64,000 bases of DNA from Alphaproteobacteria bacterium (GTDB lineage Bacteria > Pseudomonadota > Alphaproteobacteria > Micavibrionales > UBA2020): the NCBI GenBank assembly GCA_025934695.1, contig JAICWS010000001.1, forward strand, positions 339,301 through 403,300, written 5' to 3'. The notes beneath the pieces were generated by a model. That model made no database searches. It saw only the letters and a program-made list of their open reading frames with translations, and was not told where the DNA came from. The position numbers and the translations under genes were made by a program. Below, in pieces: positions 36,454 through 44,823 of this stretch (position 1 is the stretch's first letter; every line of letters starts with the position of its first letter).

Positions 36454-37718
36454 CTCATCACCTGGTAGGCGTCAAACAGATCCTTGTGTTCCAGCAGCGC
36501 GAGGCGGTCGGTCATGCTGGCGATGTAGTCGGCGACGGTGCGCGCCTGCCAGTCTTCGCGTTTCCAGCCTTTCGGCACATTCTCGATCTGCTTCATCACC
36601 TCGCCCGGAAGGCAGCGGCGATGTTTCATGAAGACGTTGAACAGATCCTGCACCACGGCAAAGACCTTGCGGCGCACGCGGCTGACTTCGTGGTGGCGGT
36701 AGAAGTTCGCCCAGAGGAAGTCACGCAGGTGCCGGTCGTTCTTCTTCTGCTTCTCCGACATGCCCACGACCATGCCGCCCGCGTGGCGGATATCGTCGGT
36801 ATCTTTCGGGTCCAGGCCGGCGATGCGGCGCTTTGTTTCTGCCAGAACATCAATGATATAAGTGCCCATCACCTCGCGCACAGTCTCCTGCGCCAGCGTA
36901 TAGCTTTCAATGTCGGGATAGGCTTTGCGCTTGGCGTGAATGATTTCGGCCACCCATTCGACCTGTTCAAGGTCGTCGACCGTGAACAGACCCGCCTGCA
37001 GCCCGTCGTCGAGATCGTGGCTGTTATAGGCGATGTCGTCGGCGATGCCGGCCGCCTGCGCCTCGACGGAGGCATAGGTGTGCAACAGCAGGTCCATCTG
37101 CTTCGACAGCTCGGACAGGGTGATTTCCAGCTTGGGTTTTTTCTGGCCCCTCTTGTAGACCGGGCCGTTGTGCTTCACAAGGCCTTCCAGGGATTCCCAG
37201 CTCAGGTTCAGACCGTCGAAATTCGGATATTTTCGTTCCAGTTTCGTGACCACGCGCAGGGTCTGGTCATTGTGGTCGAAGCCGCCGTAGGGCTCCATGC
37301 ATTCTTTCAGCGCATCCTCGCCCACATGCGCGAAGGGCGTGTGGCCGAGGTCATGCGCCAGCGCGCAGGTTTCGGCCAGGTCTTCGTCGCAGTGGAGCAG
37401 CCGCGCCAGCGAGCGGGCCACCTGCGCGACCTCGATAGAATGGGACAGGCGCGTCCGGTAATGATCGCCCTCGTGATAAACGAACACCTGCGTCTTGAAT
37501 TTCAGGCGGCGAAAGGCCGAGGAATGAATGATCCGGTCCCGGTCGCGCTCGAAGTCGCCGCGGGTCTTGCTGGCATTTTCAGGGTGCAAACGGCCCCGGC
37601 TTTGGGCCGGGCGTGAGGCGAAAATGGCCTTCCCGTCCGCGGCCAGGAACCGCGCAAGGGGGTCTCTCGGCTTTATTTCCGCCAAGGATTTCAGCTTCTT
37701 AGCTTGCGCACGCGCCAT
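36450..37718 (-). CDS. dgt: Deoxyguanosinetriphosphate triphosphohydrolase-like protein
   Basis: HD-superfamily dNTP triphosphohydrolase. The 422-residue sequence has SRGRLHPE, FRRLKFKTQVFVYHEGDHYR, RLSHSIEVAQVARSLA, the HD motif CALAHDLGHTPFAHVGEDAL and GIADDIAYNSHDLDDG. It is the first gene of a tightly packed run with argS, the SPOR gene, the MazG-like gene, nagZ, scpA, scpB and tatABC. It is divergent from the iron-sulfur insertion gene. Confidence 0.95.
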   Translation of the reverse strand: MARAQAKKLKSLAEIKPRDPLARFLAADGKAIFASRPAQSRGRLHPENASKTRGDFERDRDRIIHSSAFRRLKFKTQVFVYHEGDHYRTRLSHSIEVAQVARSLARLLHCDEDLAETCALAHDLGHTPFAHVGEDALKECMEPYGGFDHNDQTLRVVTKLERKYPNFDGLNLSWESLEGLVKHNGPVYKRGQKKPKLEITLSELSKQMDLLLHTYASVEAQAAGIADDIAYNSHDLDDGLQAGLFTVDDLEQVEWVAEIIHAKRKAYPDIESYTLAQETVREVMGTYIIDVLAETKRRIAGLDPKDTDDIRHAGGMVVGMSEKQKKNDRHLRDFLWANFYRHHEVSRVRRKVFAVVQDLFNVFMKHRRCLPGEVMKQIENVPKGWKREDWQARTVADYIASMTDRLALLEHKDLFDAYQVMR

Positions 37719-37849
37719 CTCATCCCCCGAAATTCCGGACCGGGCGGGAGCCGGAATTCTGTTGATTTATAAGGCTTTTAAACCATATTATGCGTTATAA
37801 TAAAAGGGTAAATCGACATTCACCGACCCTTGGCCTGAAGGAGCGTCCC

Positions 37850-38203
37850 ATGCCTGAAGCAACCGTATCCGCAAATATGACAATGACAGAGAGCTGTGCC
37901 AAGCGCCTCCAGCAATTGCGCGATAAGGAAGGCAACCAGAACCTGATGCTGCGCGTCACGGTCCTGGGCGGCGGCTGCTCAGGTTTCCAGTATCAGCTCG
38001 AGCTCGACGACCAGACGCAGCCCGACGACCTGAAGTTTGAAAAAAACGGCGCGTCGCTTGTGACCGACCCGATGTCGATGCAGTTCCTGGGTGGCGCCGA
38101 GGTGGATTACATCTCCACCCTCGTGAAGTCTTCTTTCAAAATCCGCAACCCCAACGAAGCCGCCGGCTGCGGCTGCGGCAAGTCGTTCTCGCCGAAGATT
38201 TAA
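37850..38203 (+). CDS. erpA: Iron-sulfur cluster insertion protein, A-type carrier
   Basis: A 117-residue A-type carrier that passes iron-sulfur clusters to target proteins. It has the three conserved Cys: one in VLGGGCSGFQY and two in the C-terminal CGCGKSF, plus the NPNEAAG segment. GAAGGAG (37838-37844) sets the ATG at 37850; the 20 residues upstream in frame are not family-like. Divergent linkage with dgt is common in alphaproteobacteria. A TATAAT at 37796-37801 may be the -10 box. ErpA is the most likely member, but SufA/IscA cannot be excluded. Confidence 0.9.
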   Translation: MPEATVSANMTMTESCAKRLQQLRDKEGNQNLMLRVTVLGGGCSGFQYQLELDDQTQPDDLKFEKNGASLVTDPMSMQFLGGAEVDYISTLVKSSFKIRNPNEAAGCGCGKSFSPKI

Positions 38204-38209
38204 TTTTCC

Positions 38210-38300
38210 TGTCATCCCGAGCGTAGCGAGGGATCTTCACAGCATCCAGCAATCCGACTGTTTCGGGCGGGAAAGATTCCGCGTTTCGCTCGGAATGACA
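38210..38300. repeat. Paired palindromic repeat after erpA (GAGCGTAGC type)
   Basis: TGTCATCCCGAGCGTAGCGA at the left and GCGTTTCGCTCGGAATGACA at the right enclose about 50 nt with GGATCTT/AAGATTC complementarity. It lies between convergent genes; same sub-type as 15313-15390. Confidence 0.75.
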
Positions 38301-38305
38301 TGAAA

Positions 38306-38827
38306 CTAATGTCCATTCAACGCTGTCACCACCGCACGCCATGCGATGATCTTCTGCGCCCTTGGCATACCGGCCATGGCAGGACTGGTGGATGGTAGCC
38401 GATGAACCGTCAGCCGCTCGCGTAATGCCTCCGGCAGTGCGGGCAGCACCCTCTTCTTGAATTCCGCGTGTGATTTTCCGCCGTTGCAGAAGACATCGTG
38501 AATAGCCGGGTGTTTTTTAAAGAATGCCATGAAGTCATTCACTTCAATTGTCTCATCATCAATGCGCATATCCAAACTGCCGTGCCGCTCGCAACATTTC
38601 AGCACGTCCCAGAGCGCAAGATTATTGTCCTTAATCAGCTTTACGCGTTGCGCATAGGTTTCTGCGGGCGCATCGAACAGCGCCGACATGATATGCCAAA
38701 AGGCATTCTGCGGATGGGCGTAATACTGCTGCGCCTGGAGCGACTTTATTCCCGGCATCGAGCCAAGAATAAGCACGCGCGATTTCTTCGTGGCGATGGG
38801 CGGAAAGCTGGTGGCGTGGTGGCGCAT
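38306..38827 (-). CDS. DNA-deoxyinosine glycosylase, uracil-DNA glycosylase superfamily
   Basis: A 173-residue base-excision enzyme of the hypoxanthine/mug-like branch. The motifs are RVLILGSMPGIKSLQAQQYY with the glycosylase LGSMP loop, NAFWHIM, and LPSTSPAMAG near the C-terminus (the intercalation loop). ATG 38825-38827 gives the family N-terminus; the frame continues upstream without family similarity. It is 7 nt after the hypothetical gene at 38835 and could be cotranscribed with it. Confidence 0.88.
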   Translation of the reverse strand: MRHHATSFPPIATKKSRVLILGSMPGIKSLQAQQYYAHPQNAFWHIMSALFDAPAETYAQRVKLIKDNNLALWDVLKCCERHGSLDMRIDDETIEVNDFMAFFKKHPAIHDVFCNGGKSHAEFKKRVLPALPEALRERLTVHRLPSTSPAMAGMPRAQKIIAWRAVVTALNGH

Positions 38828-38834
38828 GGAAAAA

Positions 38835-39425
38835 TCAGTGTCCGGGAAAAACGGGTTTTGGCTGCATGGCCGGCTTTGGGGCGGGCGCAGTCTCGCGCAT
38901 CTGCGCAATCCCGTCGAGTATTTTGCCAGTCAGTAGCGCCTTTGCGCTCGGCCCGTCGCCGAGTTCTTTCGCAATCGCGGTTTCCAGCAATTCGGTATCA
39001 TCCAGGCGAATGAAAGAAACGACCTGCGAGGGATCGATATGCTGCTTGCCGCATTTTCCGGTCGGATAGCCGGGGCCGCCGTCGTAGGGCAGATCGGCTT
39101 TCTGCATGTTGCGCAAAAGCATGAAGGTCACGCCCTGCCCGCTCTGGTCCGGAGAATTATTGACGGCGCCCTCGACGATTTTTCCAATCGCCGCTTCGAG
39201 CCGCGCTGCCAGCGCGCCCTTGTTTGCCAGCGACGCGGCGATGGGGACCGGATAGGCTTTCGTCTCGCTCTCATTCAACAGCAGGTGCAGGCCGGAGAGG
39301 CTATAAGCATCGCCGCTGGCGCCGCCGGACTTCAGATGCGCATCGGCATGCTCCGGCCGCGTCACATAGCGCAACCCATAGGCGCCTTTCAGAAGAAAAT
39401 CGATGTCGGATTCCTGTAGCCCCAT
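38835..39425 (-). CDS. Hypothetical protein
   Basis: An unrecognised 196-residue protein with no signal peptide or membrane span. It has a helical first half (NKGALAARLEAAIGKIVEGAV), a Gly/Pro-rich middle with a possible metal site (GYPTGKCGKQHIDPSQ) and a Pro/Ala C-terminal tail. It lies 7 nt upstream of the deoxyinosine glycosylase and might be cotranscribed, but nothing in the sequence shows a DNA-repair role. Confidence 0.65.
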   Translation of the reverse strand: MGLQESDIDFLLKGAYGLRYVTRPEHADAHLKSGGASGDAYSLSGLHLLLNESETKAYPVPIAASLANKGALAARLEAAIGKIVEGAVNNSPDQSGQGVTFMLLRNMQKADLPYDGGPGYPTGKCGKQHIDPSQVVSFIRLDDTELLETAIAKELGDGPSAKALLTGKILDGIAQMRETAPAPKPAMQPKPVFPGH

Positions 39426-39499
39426 ATCCCCAACCTTTACGGAAATTATATCACGGACAAGCGCAGACCGTCAGCGGATATCCGAAAAGTCCTGCTAAT

Positions 39500-39982
39500 T
39501 CAATGGTTAACCGACGCAGCGGCTGTATCCACAATAATGGCGTTTTCATCGGCCGCCGGTGGTTCGAAGCAGGCTTTCAGCTTGTGAAAGTTTTCCACGT
39601 TGCGGCGGGCAATTTCATCGCCACGCCGGCTGACGCGTTCAATCAGCACCTCGTCGGGCGCAACGAGATAATAGTGCCGAAGCTCGGCTTGCCAGCGGCG
39701 GGCCTTGTCGCGCGCATCGTCGCGCGAGGCGCGGCTCCAGAAACCGAAATCGAGAATGACGTCTTCGCCCGCCGACAGGCGGTGTTCCGTCTCTTCCCAC
39801 AGGAATACGATCGATTTCGAAAAGCAGCCGTCCCAGTCGCGCGTCCATTCCGCTTCGGCGAAGTTACTCATGCACCATTCGTCGGCATTCAGACGCACGG
39901 CGCCCGACGACTGCGCGAAGACTTTCGACCAGGTCGTCTTGCCGGCGCCCAGGAAACCCTGGACGATGTAGAGGACGCTCAA
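39500..39982 (-). CDS. P-loop kinase/ATPase, zeta-like AAA_33 family
   Basis: A 160-residue small P-loop protein: Walker A is GFLGAGKTTWSK at the N-terminus, with RLNADEWCM and DVILDFGFWSRASRDDAR following as in AAA_33-type kinases. The start is probably TTG 39980-39982, whose codon overlaps the stop of the citrate synthase gene (TTGA), indicating translational coupling. The much longer open frame upstream is a shadow of citrate synthase. Phosphoryl transfer to a small molecule or nucleic acid end is plausible; the substrate is unknown. Confidence 0.78.
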   Translation of the reverse strand: MSVLYIVQGFLGAGKTTWSKVFAQSSGAVRLNADEWCMSNFAEAEWTRDWDGCFSKSIVFLWEETEHRLSAGEDVILDFGFWSRASRDDARDKARRWQAELRHYYLVAPDEVLIERVSRRGDEIARRNVENFHKLKACFEPPAADENAIIVDTAAASVNH

Positions 39983-41142
39983 GCCGCCTTGCGCTTGGCG
40001 ATCGGCTGCACGGGGCGCTGCGGCACGCCGTTGTAGACCGACAGCGGGCGCATCAGCTTGTTGTCTTCCAGCTGCTCGATGATATGCGCGGTCCAGCCGG
40101 TAATGCGGCTGATGACGAAGATCGGCGTGAAGATGGGGATCTCGAAGCCCATCAGGTAATAGGCCGGGCCCACCGGGTAATCGAGGTTCGGGTGGATGCC
40201 CTTTTTCTCGATCATCGTCTTGGCGACGATATTCTCGATATCGACCCACTTCTGGCCGTTCTTGATCTTCGCCATCTCGTGGAAGTATTTCGTCATGTAA
40301 GGCACGCGGCTGTCGCCGTTCCGGTACACGCGGTGGCCGAAGCCCATGACGAGCTTCTTGTTCTTCAGCGCGTCGTCGATCCAGGCCTGTGCTTTCGACA
40401 CCTCGCCCACGCTCAGCAGCATGTGCATGACGGCTTCATTCGCGCCGCCATGCAACGGGCCCTTGAGCGAGCCGATGGCGCCCGTGACCGCCGCATAGAT
40501 TTCCGAGAGGCTCGAGACGATTGTGCGCGCCGTGAAGGTCGAAGCGTTGAAACCGTGCTCGGCATAAAAGGTCAGCGACGCGTCGAAGCATTTGACCACC
40601 TTCGGGTCGGGCACTTCGCCGAAATACATGTGGAAGAAGTTTTCCGCCATCGTCAGGTCGTTGCGCGGCGGGATCGGCTGTTCGCCCTTGCGCAGGCGGA
40701 AATCGGCGGCGATGATTGTCGGGATCTTCGCCAGCATGCGGACGGATTTACGCAGGTTCGCCGCCTTTGAATTATCCGCCGCTTCCGGGTCTTCGACGCC
40801 GAGGAAGCTGACCGCCGTGCGCAGCGTATCCATCGGGTGCGCGTCCTTGCGGAATTGCTTGAGGACGGTCGTGAGCTGGGGGGAAATCTGCCGCTCGGCG
40901 CGTTCCTGCGTCTCGAAGGCCTTGAGCTGTTCCGCCGTCGGCAGCTCGCCATGCCACAGCAGATACGCCACTTCCTCGAAATGGCAGTGCTCGGCCAGTT
41001 CCTGGACCGGGTAGCCGTAATAGGTCAGGGTGTTCGTTTCATCGAAGACCTTCGAGATGCGGCTGGTGTCGGAATAGACGCCGGCCAGACCTTTGGCGAT
41101 CTTGATATCCGACGGCGGGGCGGAACTGGTCATTTTGAACAT
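39979..41142 (-). CDS. prpC: Citrate/2-methylcitrate synthase
   Basis: A 387-residue type II-short citrate synthase. The catalytic elements are GPLHGGANEAV, MGFGHRVYRNGD and ITGWTAHIIEQ. The N-terminus IAKGLAGVYSDTSRISKVF matches the PrpC/citrate-synthase II subgroup that condenses propionyl-CoA or acetyl-CoA with oxaloacetate. PrpB and PrpD are 5-8 kb away in the same orientation, which favours the methylcitrate role; main citrate synthase activity is also possible. AAGG precedes the first ATG by too little, so ATG 41131-41133 may be the true start. Confidence 0.88.
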   Translation of the reverse strand: MFKMTSSAPPSDIKIAKGLAGVYSDTSRISKVFDETNTLTYYGYPVQELAEHCHFEEVAYLLWHGELPTAEQLKAFETQERAERQISPQLTTVLKQFRKDAHPMDTLRTAVSFLGVEDPEAADNSKAANLRKSVRMLAKIPTIIAADFRLRKGEQPIPPRNDLTMAENFFHMYFGEVPDPKVVKCFDASLTFYAEHGFNASTFTARTIVSSLSEIYAAVTGAIGSLKGPLHGGANEAVMHMLLSVGEVSKAQAWIDDALKNKKLVMGFGHRVYRNGDSRVPYMTKYFHEMAKIKNGQKWVDIENIVAKTMIEKKGIHPNLDYPVGPAYYLMGFEIPIFTPIFVISRITGWTAHIIEQLEDNKLMRPLSVYNGVPQRPVQPIAKRKAA

Positions 41143-41287
41143 CCTTGTTGAATTTCGCGCTTTATGAATTAACCGCTTCTGGTTCTCAATTCAAGAGCCG
41201 ATAAAACCGTTGAATAACAGCGCATTAGCATCCTAACGAAATCTTCATTTTTATGTGTGTAAAATAAGGGTGTTCATTGGGGGTATT

Positions 41288-41458
41288 ATGGATCCGATCT
41301 CTCTTGCGACGACCGCAACAGCCATGCAGCAAAGCTCGCTGCAGCAGAACGTCGCCCTCAGCGTCCTCAAGCAGAATGCGCAGGCGGACCAATCCCTCGC
41401 CCAGATGATCCAGTCCGTGGCGGGCGGCCGCGGCCAGGCCCTCGATATCAGCGTGTAG
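41288..41458 (+). CDS. Small YjfB-like protein
   Basis: A 56-residue protein reading MDPISLATTATAMQQSSLQQ then NVALSVLKQNAQADQSLAQM, close to the YjfB family (named putative motility proteins in firmicutes, function unproven). ATTGGGGG upstream of ATG 41288 is the likely ribosome-binding site. It is 4 nt before the next gene, so it leads an accessory operon. No flagellar genes are nearby. Confidence 0.65.
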   Translation: MDPISLATTATAMQQSSLQQNVALSVLKQNAQADQSLAQMIQSVAGGRGQALDISV

Positions 41459-41462
41459 CAGC

Positions 41463-42044
41463 ATGAAGCTTCCGTACAGCGGAGAAACCCTCGCGAACCC
41501 CGAGGGGAAGATTTGCCCTGTGCTGGATACCACGCGCGTCGATTTCTCCACCGCCGTTCTCGGACTCAAAAAGACGGAAACCCTGGTGCGCCGCGCCAAG
41601 GGCGGCGAAGTTATCATCACCCGCAACAAGGCCGGAAAGATTGAAACGCGTTATACCGCGAAGCCGGGCGACGCCATTTTTGTGAACCTTCACGACGAAA
41701 AGGACACCTATTGCCCCGGCAATCCCGACAATACGCGCTGGCAGTTCGACGACTTCCTGACGAACGGCTATGAAATCACCGCCGGCAGCCTCGCCTACGG
41801 CACAGTCAAGGTCCGGAGCACGGTCATCAGCAAGATCCTGCCGGAGGCCGTAAGCGAAGACGTCTGCATCAAGGATGCCTGGGGTCCCGGCGAGCATCAA
41901 TATTTATACAAAGGCGCGACCCTCAAGCTGAGCGAAAGCGGCCGCGTCATTGGCATCGATAAATCGGCTTTCGACGACACCTGGGAAGTGCTGACGCCCG
42001 CGGCCAAGCCCGTCAATCCGTCTCCGTCCCGGAGAAATCCGTGA
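41463..42044 (+). CDS. Hypothetical protein of the accessory operon
   Basis: An unrecognised 193-residue protein. It is soluble, beta-rich in appearance, with segments VRRAKGGEVIITRNKAGKIE and PGDAIFVNLHDEKDTY resembling small barrel or cupin-like folds; that is inference only. There are two or three Cys, no signal peptide. It lies 4 nt after the YjfB-like gene, and its stop overlaps the GTG start of the macro-like gene by 4 bp, so it probably works with that protein. Confidence 0.68.
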   Translation: MKLPYSGETLANPEGKICPVLDTTRVDFSTAVLGLKKTETLVRRAKGGEVIITRNKAGKIETRYTAKPGDAIFVNLHDEKDTYCPGNPDNTRWQFDDFLTNGYEITAGSLAYGTVKVRSTVISKILPEAVSEDVCIKDAWGPGEHQYLYKGATLKLSESGRVIGIDKSAFDDTWEVLTPAAKPVNPSPSRRNP

Positions 42045-43234
42045 AAATGACGTTCAATGGCCGCAACGACAATGCCCTTCCGGCGTACGACGTCGTTATC
42101 GGCGAAACAACGCTGAAAAACATTCTTCAGTACAAGTCCGACATTGCCGTCGGCGCCGCGGAACCGGGCGCGCGGCTGAAACAGGCTTTGGACAAGAAAG
42201 ACGCGGCCGGCCTCTCGACGGAAGATTTCGTCGAGGCGCTGCTGGCAACCAAGCAGCCGCTGATCTTCGCGGAAAGCGCGATCAAATGCGATGGTACGGA
42301 CTGGACACACCGGGAACTTGACCTGCTCGGCGACATCAATATTACGATGAACGCCAAAGCCTATGACAACGGCGCCTGGAAACCGACGGACAGGAATTTC
42401 CGCATTCACGAACCGCCGATGGATGTGACGCTGATGTTCACCCCGGGCGCGTTGTTGGGCGTCGGCGCGTGCTTTCAGGGCCAGTCGCCCGACTATGCGG
42501 AAGTCGTCGCTAACGGCCGCATCGACCAGGAGAAATACAATGCGCTGGTGGAACGCCGGCTGCTGCCGCTACTGGCGCATGCCAATGCCTGTGCGGAGAA
42601 GGACGGCTGCAAGGCGATCATCACCCTGCCGGGCATCGGCTGCGGCGCCTTCGCCGGGGAATTTCGCGGACACGTCGGCGCGCATCTGAATGTGGCGCTT
42701 CAGGCGATGCTCGAAAAACATGCGGACAAGCTGGGGCATATCGGGATGATTTATTTCGACCCCTTCGGCGAATGCGCGAACGCACAGAAGAAATTCGGCG
42801 AAGTGACCTATCGCGTCCGGCCTGCCCTGCAGAACCGCCAGCGCCCGCAATTGGCCGCGCCATCTGAATATGCCGAAAAGGGCGATGATTTCAGCGGCTG
42901 CAAACTTTATAAAATTGTCGCTTGGGACCATGCCTCCTATCCTGGCAATGATTTCTTTGGCGGCAGCCGCTCGACCGACGACGGCGTCTCCGCAGCCGCG
43001 ACGAATTCGATGCAGGTCATCACGGGCGTCGGCGGAAAATATGCCGACGGCCAATACGGCCCGCCGCCGGGTTATGAGGACTGGGGCCAGGTCGCCGATA
43101 GAAAAAGCGTGACGCTGACAGCTCACGGCAACGTGAAGATCGTCACGCCGGACGCAGGCTACATGGACCTCGCGCAATACGAGAAATCATCTGTCCCGCC
43201 CGCTCCGCGCGCCGCGGGAAGCGGCCCGAAGTAA
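42041..43234 (+). CDS. Macro-like protein with an extra C-terminal domain, unfamiliar family
   Basis: A 397-residue protein starting at GTG 42041. Residues about 125-245 look like a divergent macro domain: TLMFTPGALLGVGACFQGQS, then KAIITLPGIGCGAFAGEFRG (the phosphate loop and following helix), then LGHIGMIYFDPFGEC. A second domain around 285-375 holds the striking run YPGNDFFGGSRSTDDGVSAA and a VGGKYADGQYG loop. I do not recognise a named family. It shares its operon with a hypothetical protein. ADP-ribose or nucleotide binding is inferred from the macro-like part. A distinct macro protein lies at 16.7 kb. Confidence 0.72.
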   Translation: MKMTFNGRNDNALPAYDVVIGETTLKNILQYKSDIAVGAAEPGARLKQALDKKDAAGLSTEDFVEALLATKQPLIFAESAIKCDGTDWTHRELDLLGDINITMNAKAYDNGAWKPTDRNFRIHEPPMDVTLMFTPGALLGVGACFQGQSPDYAEVVANGRIDQEKYNALVERRLLPLLAHANACAEKDGCKAIITLPGIGCGAFAGEFRGHVGAHLNVALQAMLEKHADKLGHIGMIYFDPFGECANAQKKFGEVTYRVRPALQNRQRPQLAAPSEYAEKGDDFSGCKLYKIVAWDHASYPGNDFFGGSRSTDDGVSAAATNSMQVITGVGGKYADGQYGPPPGYEDWGQVADRKSVTLTAHGNVKIVTPDAGYMDLAQYEKSSVPPAPRAAGSGPK

Positions 43235-43246
43235 GGGAGGAGTGTC

Positions 43247-43321
43247 ATGGCAAATACATGCTCCGACAGCTTCGCCGTCGAACAAGGATGGACGCAGTCA
43301 GCTGTCGATACCTCCGCCTGA
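43247..43321 (+). CDS. Possible 24-residue microprotein
   Basis: A short frame encoding MANTCSDSFAVEQGWTQSAV plus four residues, starting 12 nt after the macro-like gene stop. A strong GGGAGGAG lies just upstream. Nothing else is seen in the 190-nt gap up to the esterase/RTX gene except that gene's ribosome-binding site. The signal is the ribosome-binding site and operon position only; it may also be a decayed gene remnant. Confidence 0.4.
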   Translation: MANTCSDSFAVEQGWTQSAVDTSA

Positions 43322-43423
43322 GAGCGAGTTCCTTTTGATATCTTTCAAAGAAGCGGCTTGATACAGATCAAGCCGGAACGAACCACGGCCTTCTCCTTTT
43401 GCTATGGCAAGGGAGGCACAGCC

Positions 43424-44818
43424 ATGAGCAGTTCACAAAGCACTCTTTATGTTTCGTTGCTCGGCCAGTCGAACGTTTCTGAAATGAGCGTAACGGGCCC
43501 CGACGGCAGTTCCGGCGTCGCACATTTAAAATCTGGCCTTCAGCAAAAAACGAATTTTTCGCAGGTGGTCGCCACTAATTCGGCGGTTGGGGATTCTACC
43601 GTTGACGGCGATGCCCACGACCGTCCCGCGCGCACTTGGTGGTATCCGAATGAAGGGACGCCCGGCACCGACCTGACACAGGCCGTGAGCACGATGCAGG
43701 CGGAAATCGGGACATTGAGCCAGCAGGGAACCGTGACGCCGATCGTCGTTTGGGGCCAGGGCGAAGCGGAAGCCAACGCCCTCGGCACGCCGTCAACCGA
43801 AGCCGGGAGAGAGGCTGCCGAACTGCGCTATATGAATGCGACGGAGGCGGTGTTCAAATATATCGAGGATAACGTCGATCCCAACATCCAGTTCTATCTC
43901 ATGGAAACGGGGCGCTTCAACTCGACCGGCGCCGTGAATGCCGGCTATCCGCAATACCTGATCGACAAGATCGATCTCGGCCTCAAATATGTCGATGACG
44001 CGCAGGTGAAGATGGCCCAGACCGACAGCCATGTCCATCTGGCGGTGAATTACAGCGATCTTCCCATGTTCGCCGATATGCCGGCCTCGTCACCGGGCTA
44101 TAAATCATCCTGGGCGGACGACACCTGGCACATTTCTTATCCCTCAAAGGAAATCGTGGGCGACCGGCTGGCGGCCTATATCGCAAACGACCTCAACGGC
44201 GTCGGCGGGACGACCGGCACCGGCGGAACCGGCAGCGGTACCGTCATTTCAGGAACGAAGGGCGACGACAACATTACCGGCACCGCGGGAGGCGGCGACA
44301 CGCTCTTTGGCGGCACCGGCAACGATACCCTGACCGGCATCGGCGGCGGCAATACGCTGAACGGCGGAGCCGGAAACGATCTTCTGCGCGTCTCGTCCGG
44401 GAACAACCTGCTCAATGGTAATGACGACAACGATACGCTCGACGCGGGATCGGGCAACGATACGCTCTTTGGCAATAACGGCAATGACATCCTCGTAGCC
44501 GGAAGCGGCAGCGCGACCATGACCGGCGGAGGCGGCGCCGATACCTTCCGCTTCCTGGGCGTCAGCGGCCATGTCGACAAGGTAATGGATTTTCACGCCA
44601 GCATCGGCGACAAAATCGATATCAGCAATGTGTTGCAGGGCTTCGACCCGGCGTCCGGCGCGCTCGCAAACTTCGTCCACACGGCGCGCACGGGCAGCGA
44701 CACAATGTTGTCCGTCGATCCGGCGGGCGGCGGACATTTCACCGACCTCGCCCTTCTCGTCGGCCTCCAGTCGTTCAATGCCGCGGCGCTGGTGAATAGC
44801 GGAAATCTTGTCGTGTGA
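43424..44818 (+). CDS. SGNH-type esterase fused to RTX calcium-binding repeats
   Basis: A 464-residue secreted-type protein. Residues 1-265 resemble the sialate O-acetylesterase/SGNH group: LLGQSN (12-17) with the nucleophile Ser16, VWGQGEAEA near 108-116, and DDTWH near 232-236 as the likely catalytic Asp/His. A Gly/Thr linker leads to about five RTX nonapeptides (for example GGTGNDTLT, GGAGNDLLR, AGSGNDTLF) over about residues 275-370. A C-terminal domain of type I secretion substrates follows (DTFRFLGV, VMDFHASIGDKIDISNV). AGGGAGG supports ATG 43424. There is no N-terminal signal peptide, as expected for type I export; no transporter is in the window. Confidence 0.85.
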   Translation: MSSSQSTLYVSLLGQSNVSEMSVTGPDGSSGVAHLKSGLQQKTNFSQVVATNSAVGDSTVDGDAHDRPARTWWYPNEGTPGTDLTQAVSTMQAEIGTLSQQGTVTPIVVWGQGEAEANALGTPSTEAGREAAELRYMNATEAVFKYIEDNVDPNIQFYLMETGRFNSTGAVNAGYPQYLIDKIDLGLKYVDDAQVKMAQTDSHVHLAVNYSDLPMFADMPASSPGYKSSWADDTWHISYPSKEIVGDRLAAYIANDLNGVGGTTGTGGTGSGTVISGTKGDDNITGTAGGGDTLFGGTGNDTLTGIGGGNTLNGGAGNDLLRVSSGNNLLNGNDDNDTLDAGSGNDTLFGNNGNDILVAGSGSATMTGGGGADTFRFLGVSGHVDKVMDFHASIGDKIDISNVLQGFDPASGALANFVHTARTGSDTMLSVDPAGGGHFTDLALLVGLQSFNAAALVNSGNLVV

Positions 44819-44823
44819 GCTTT

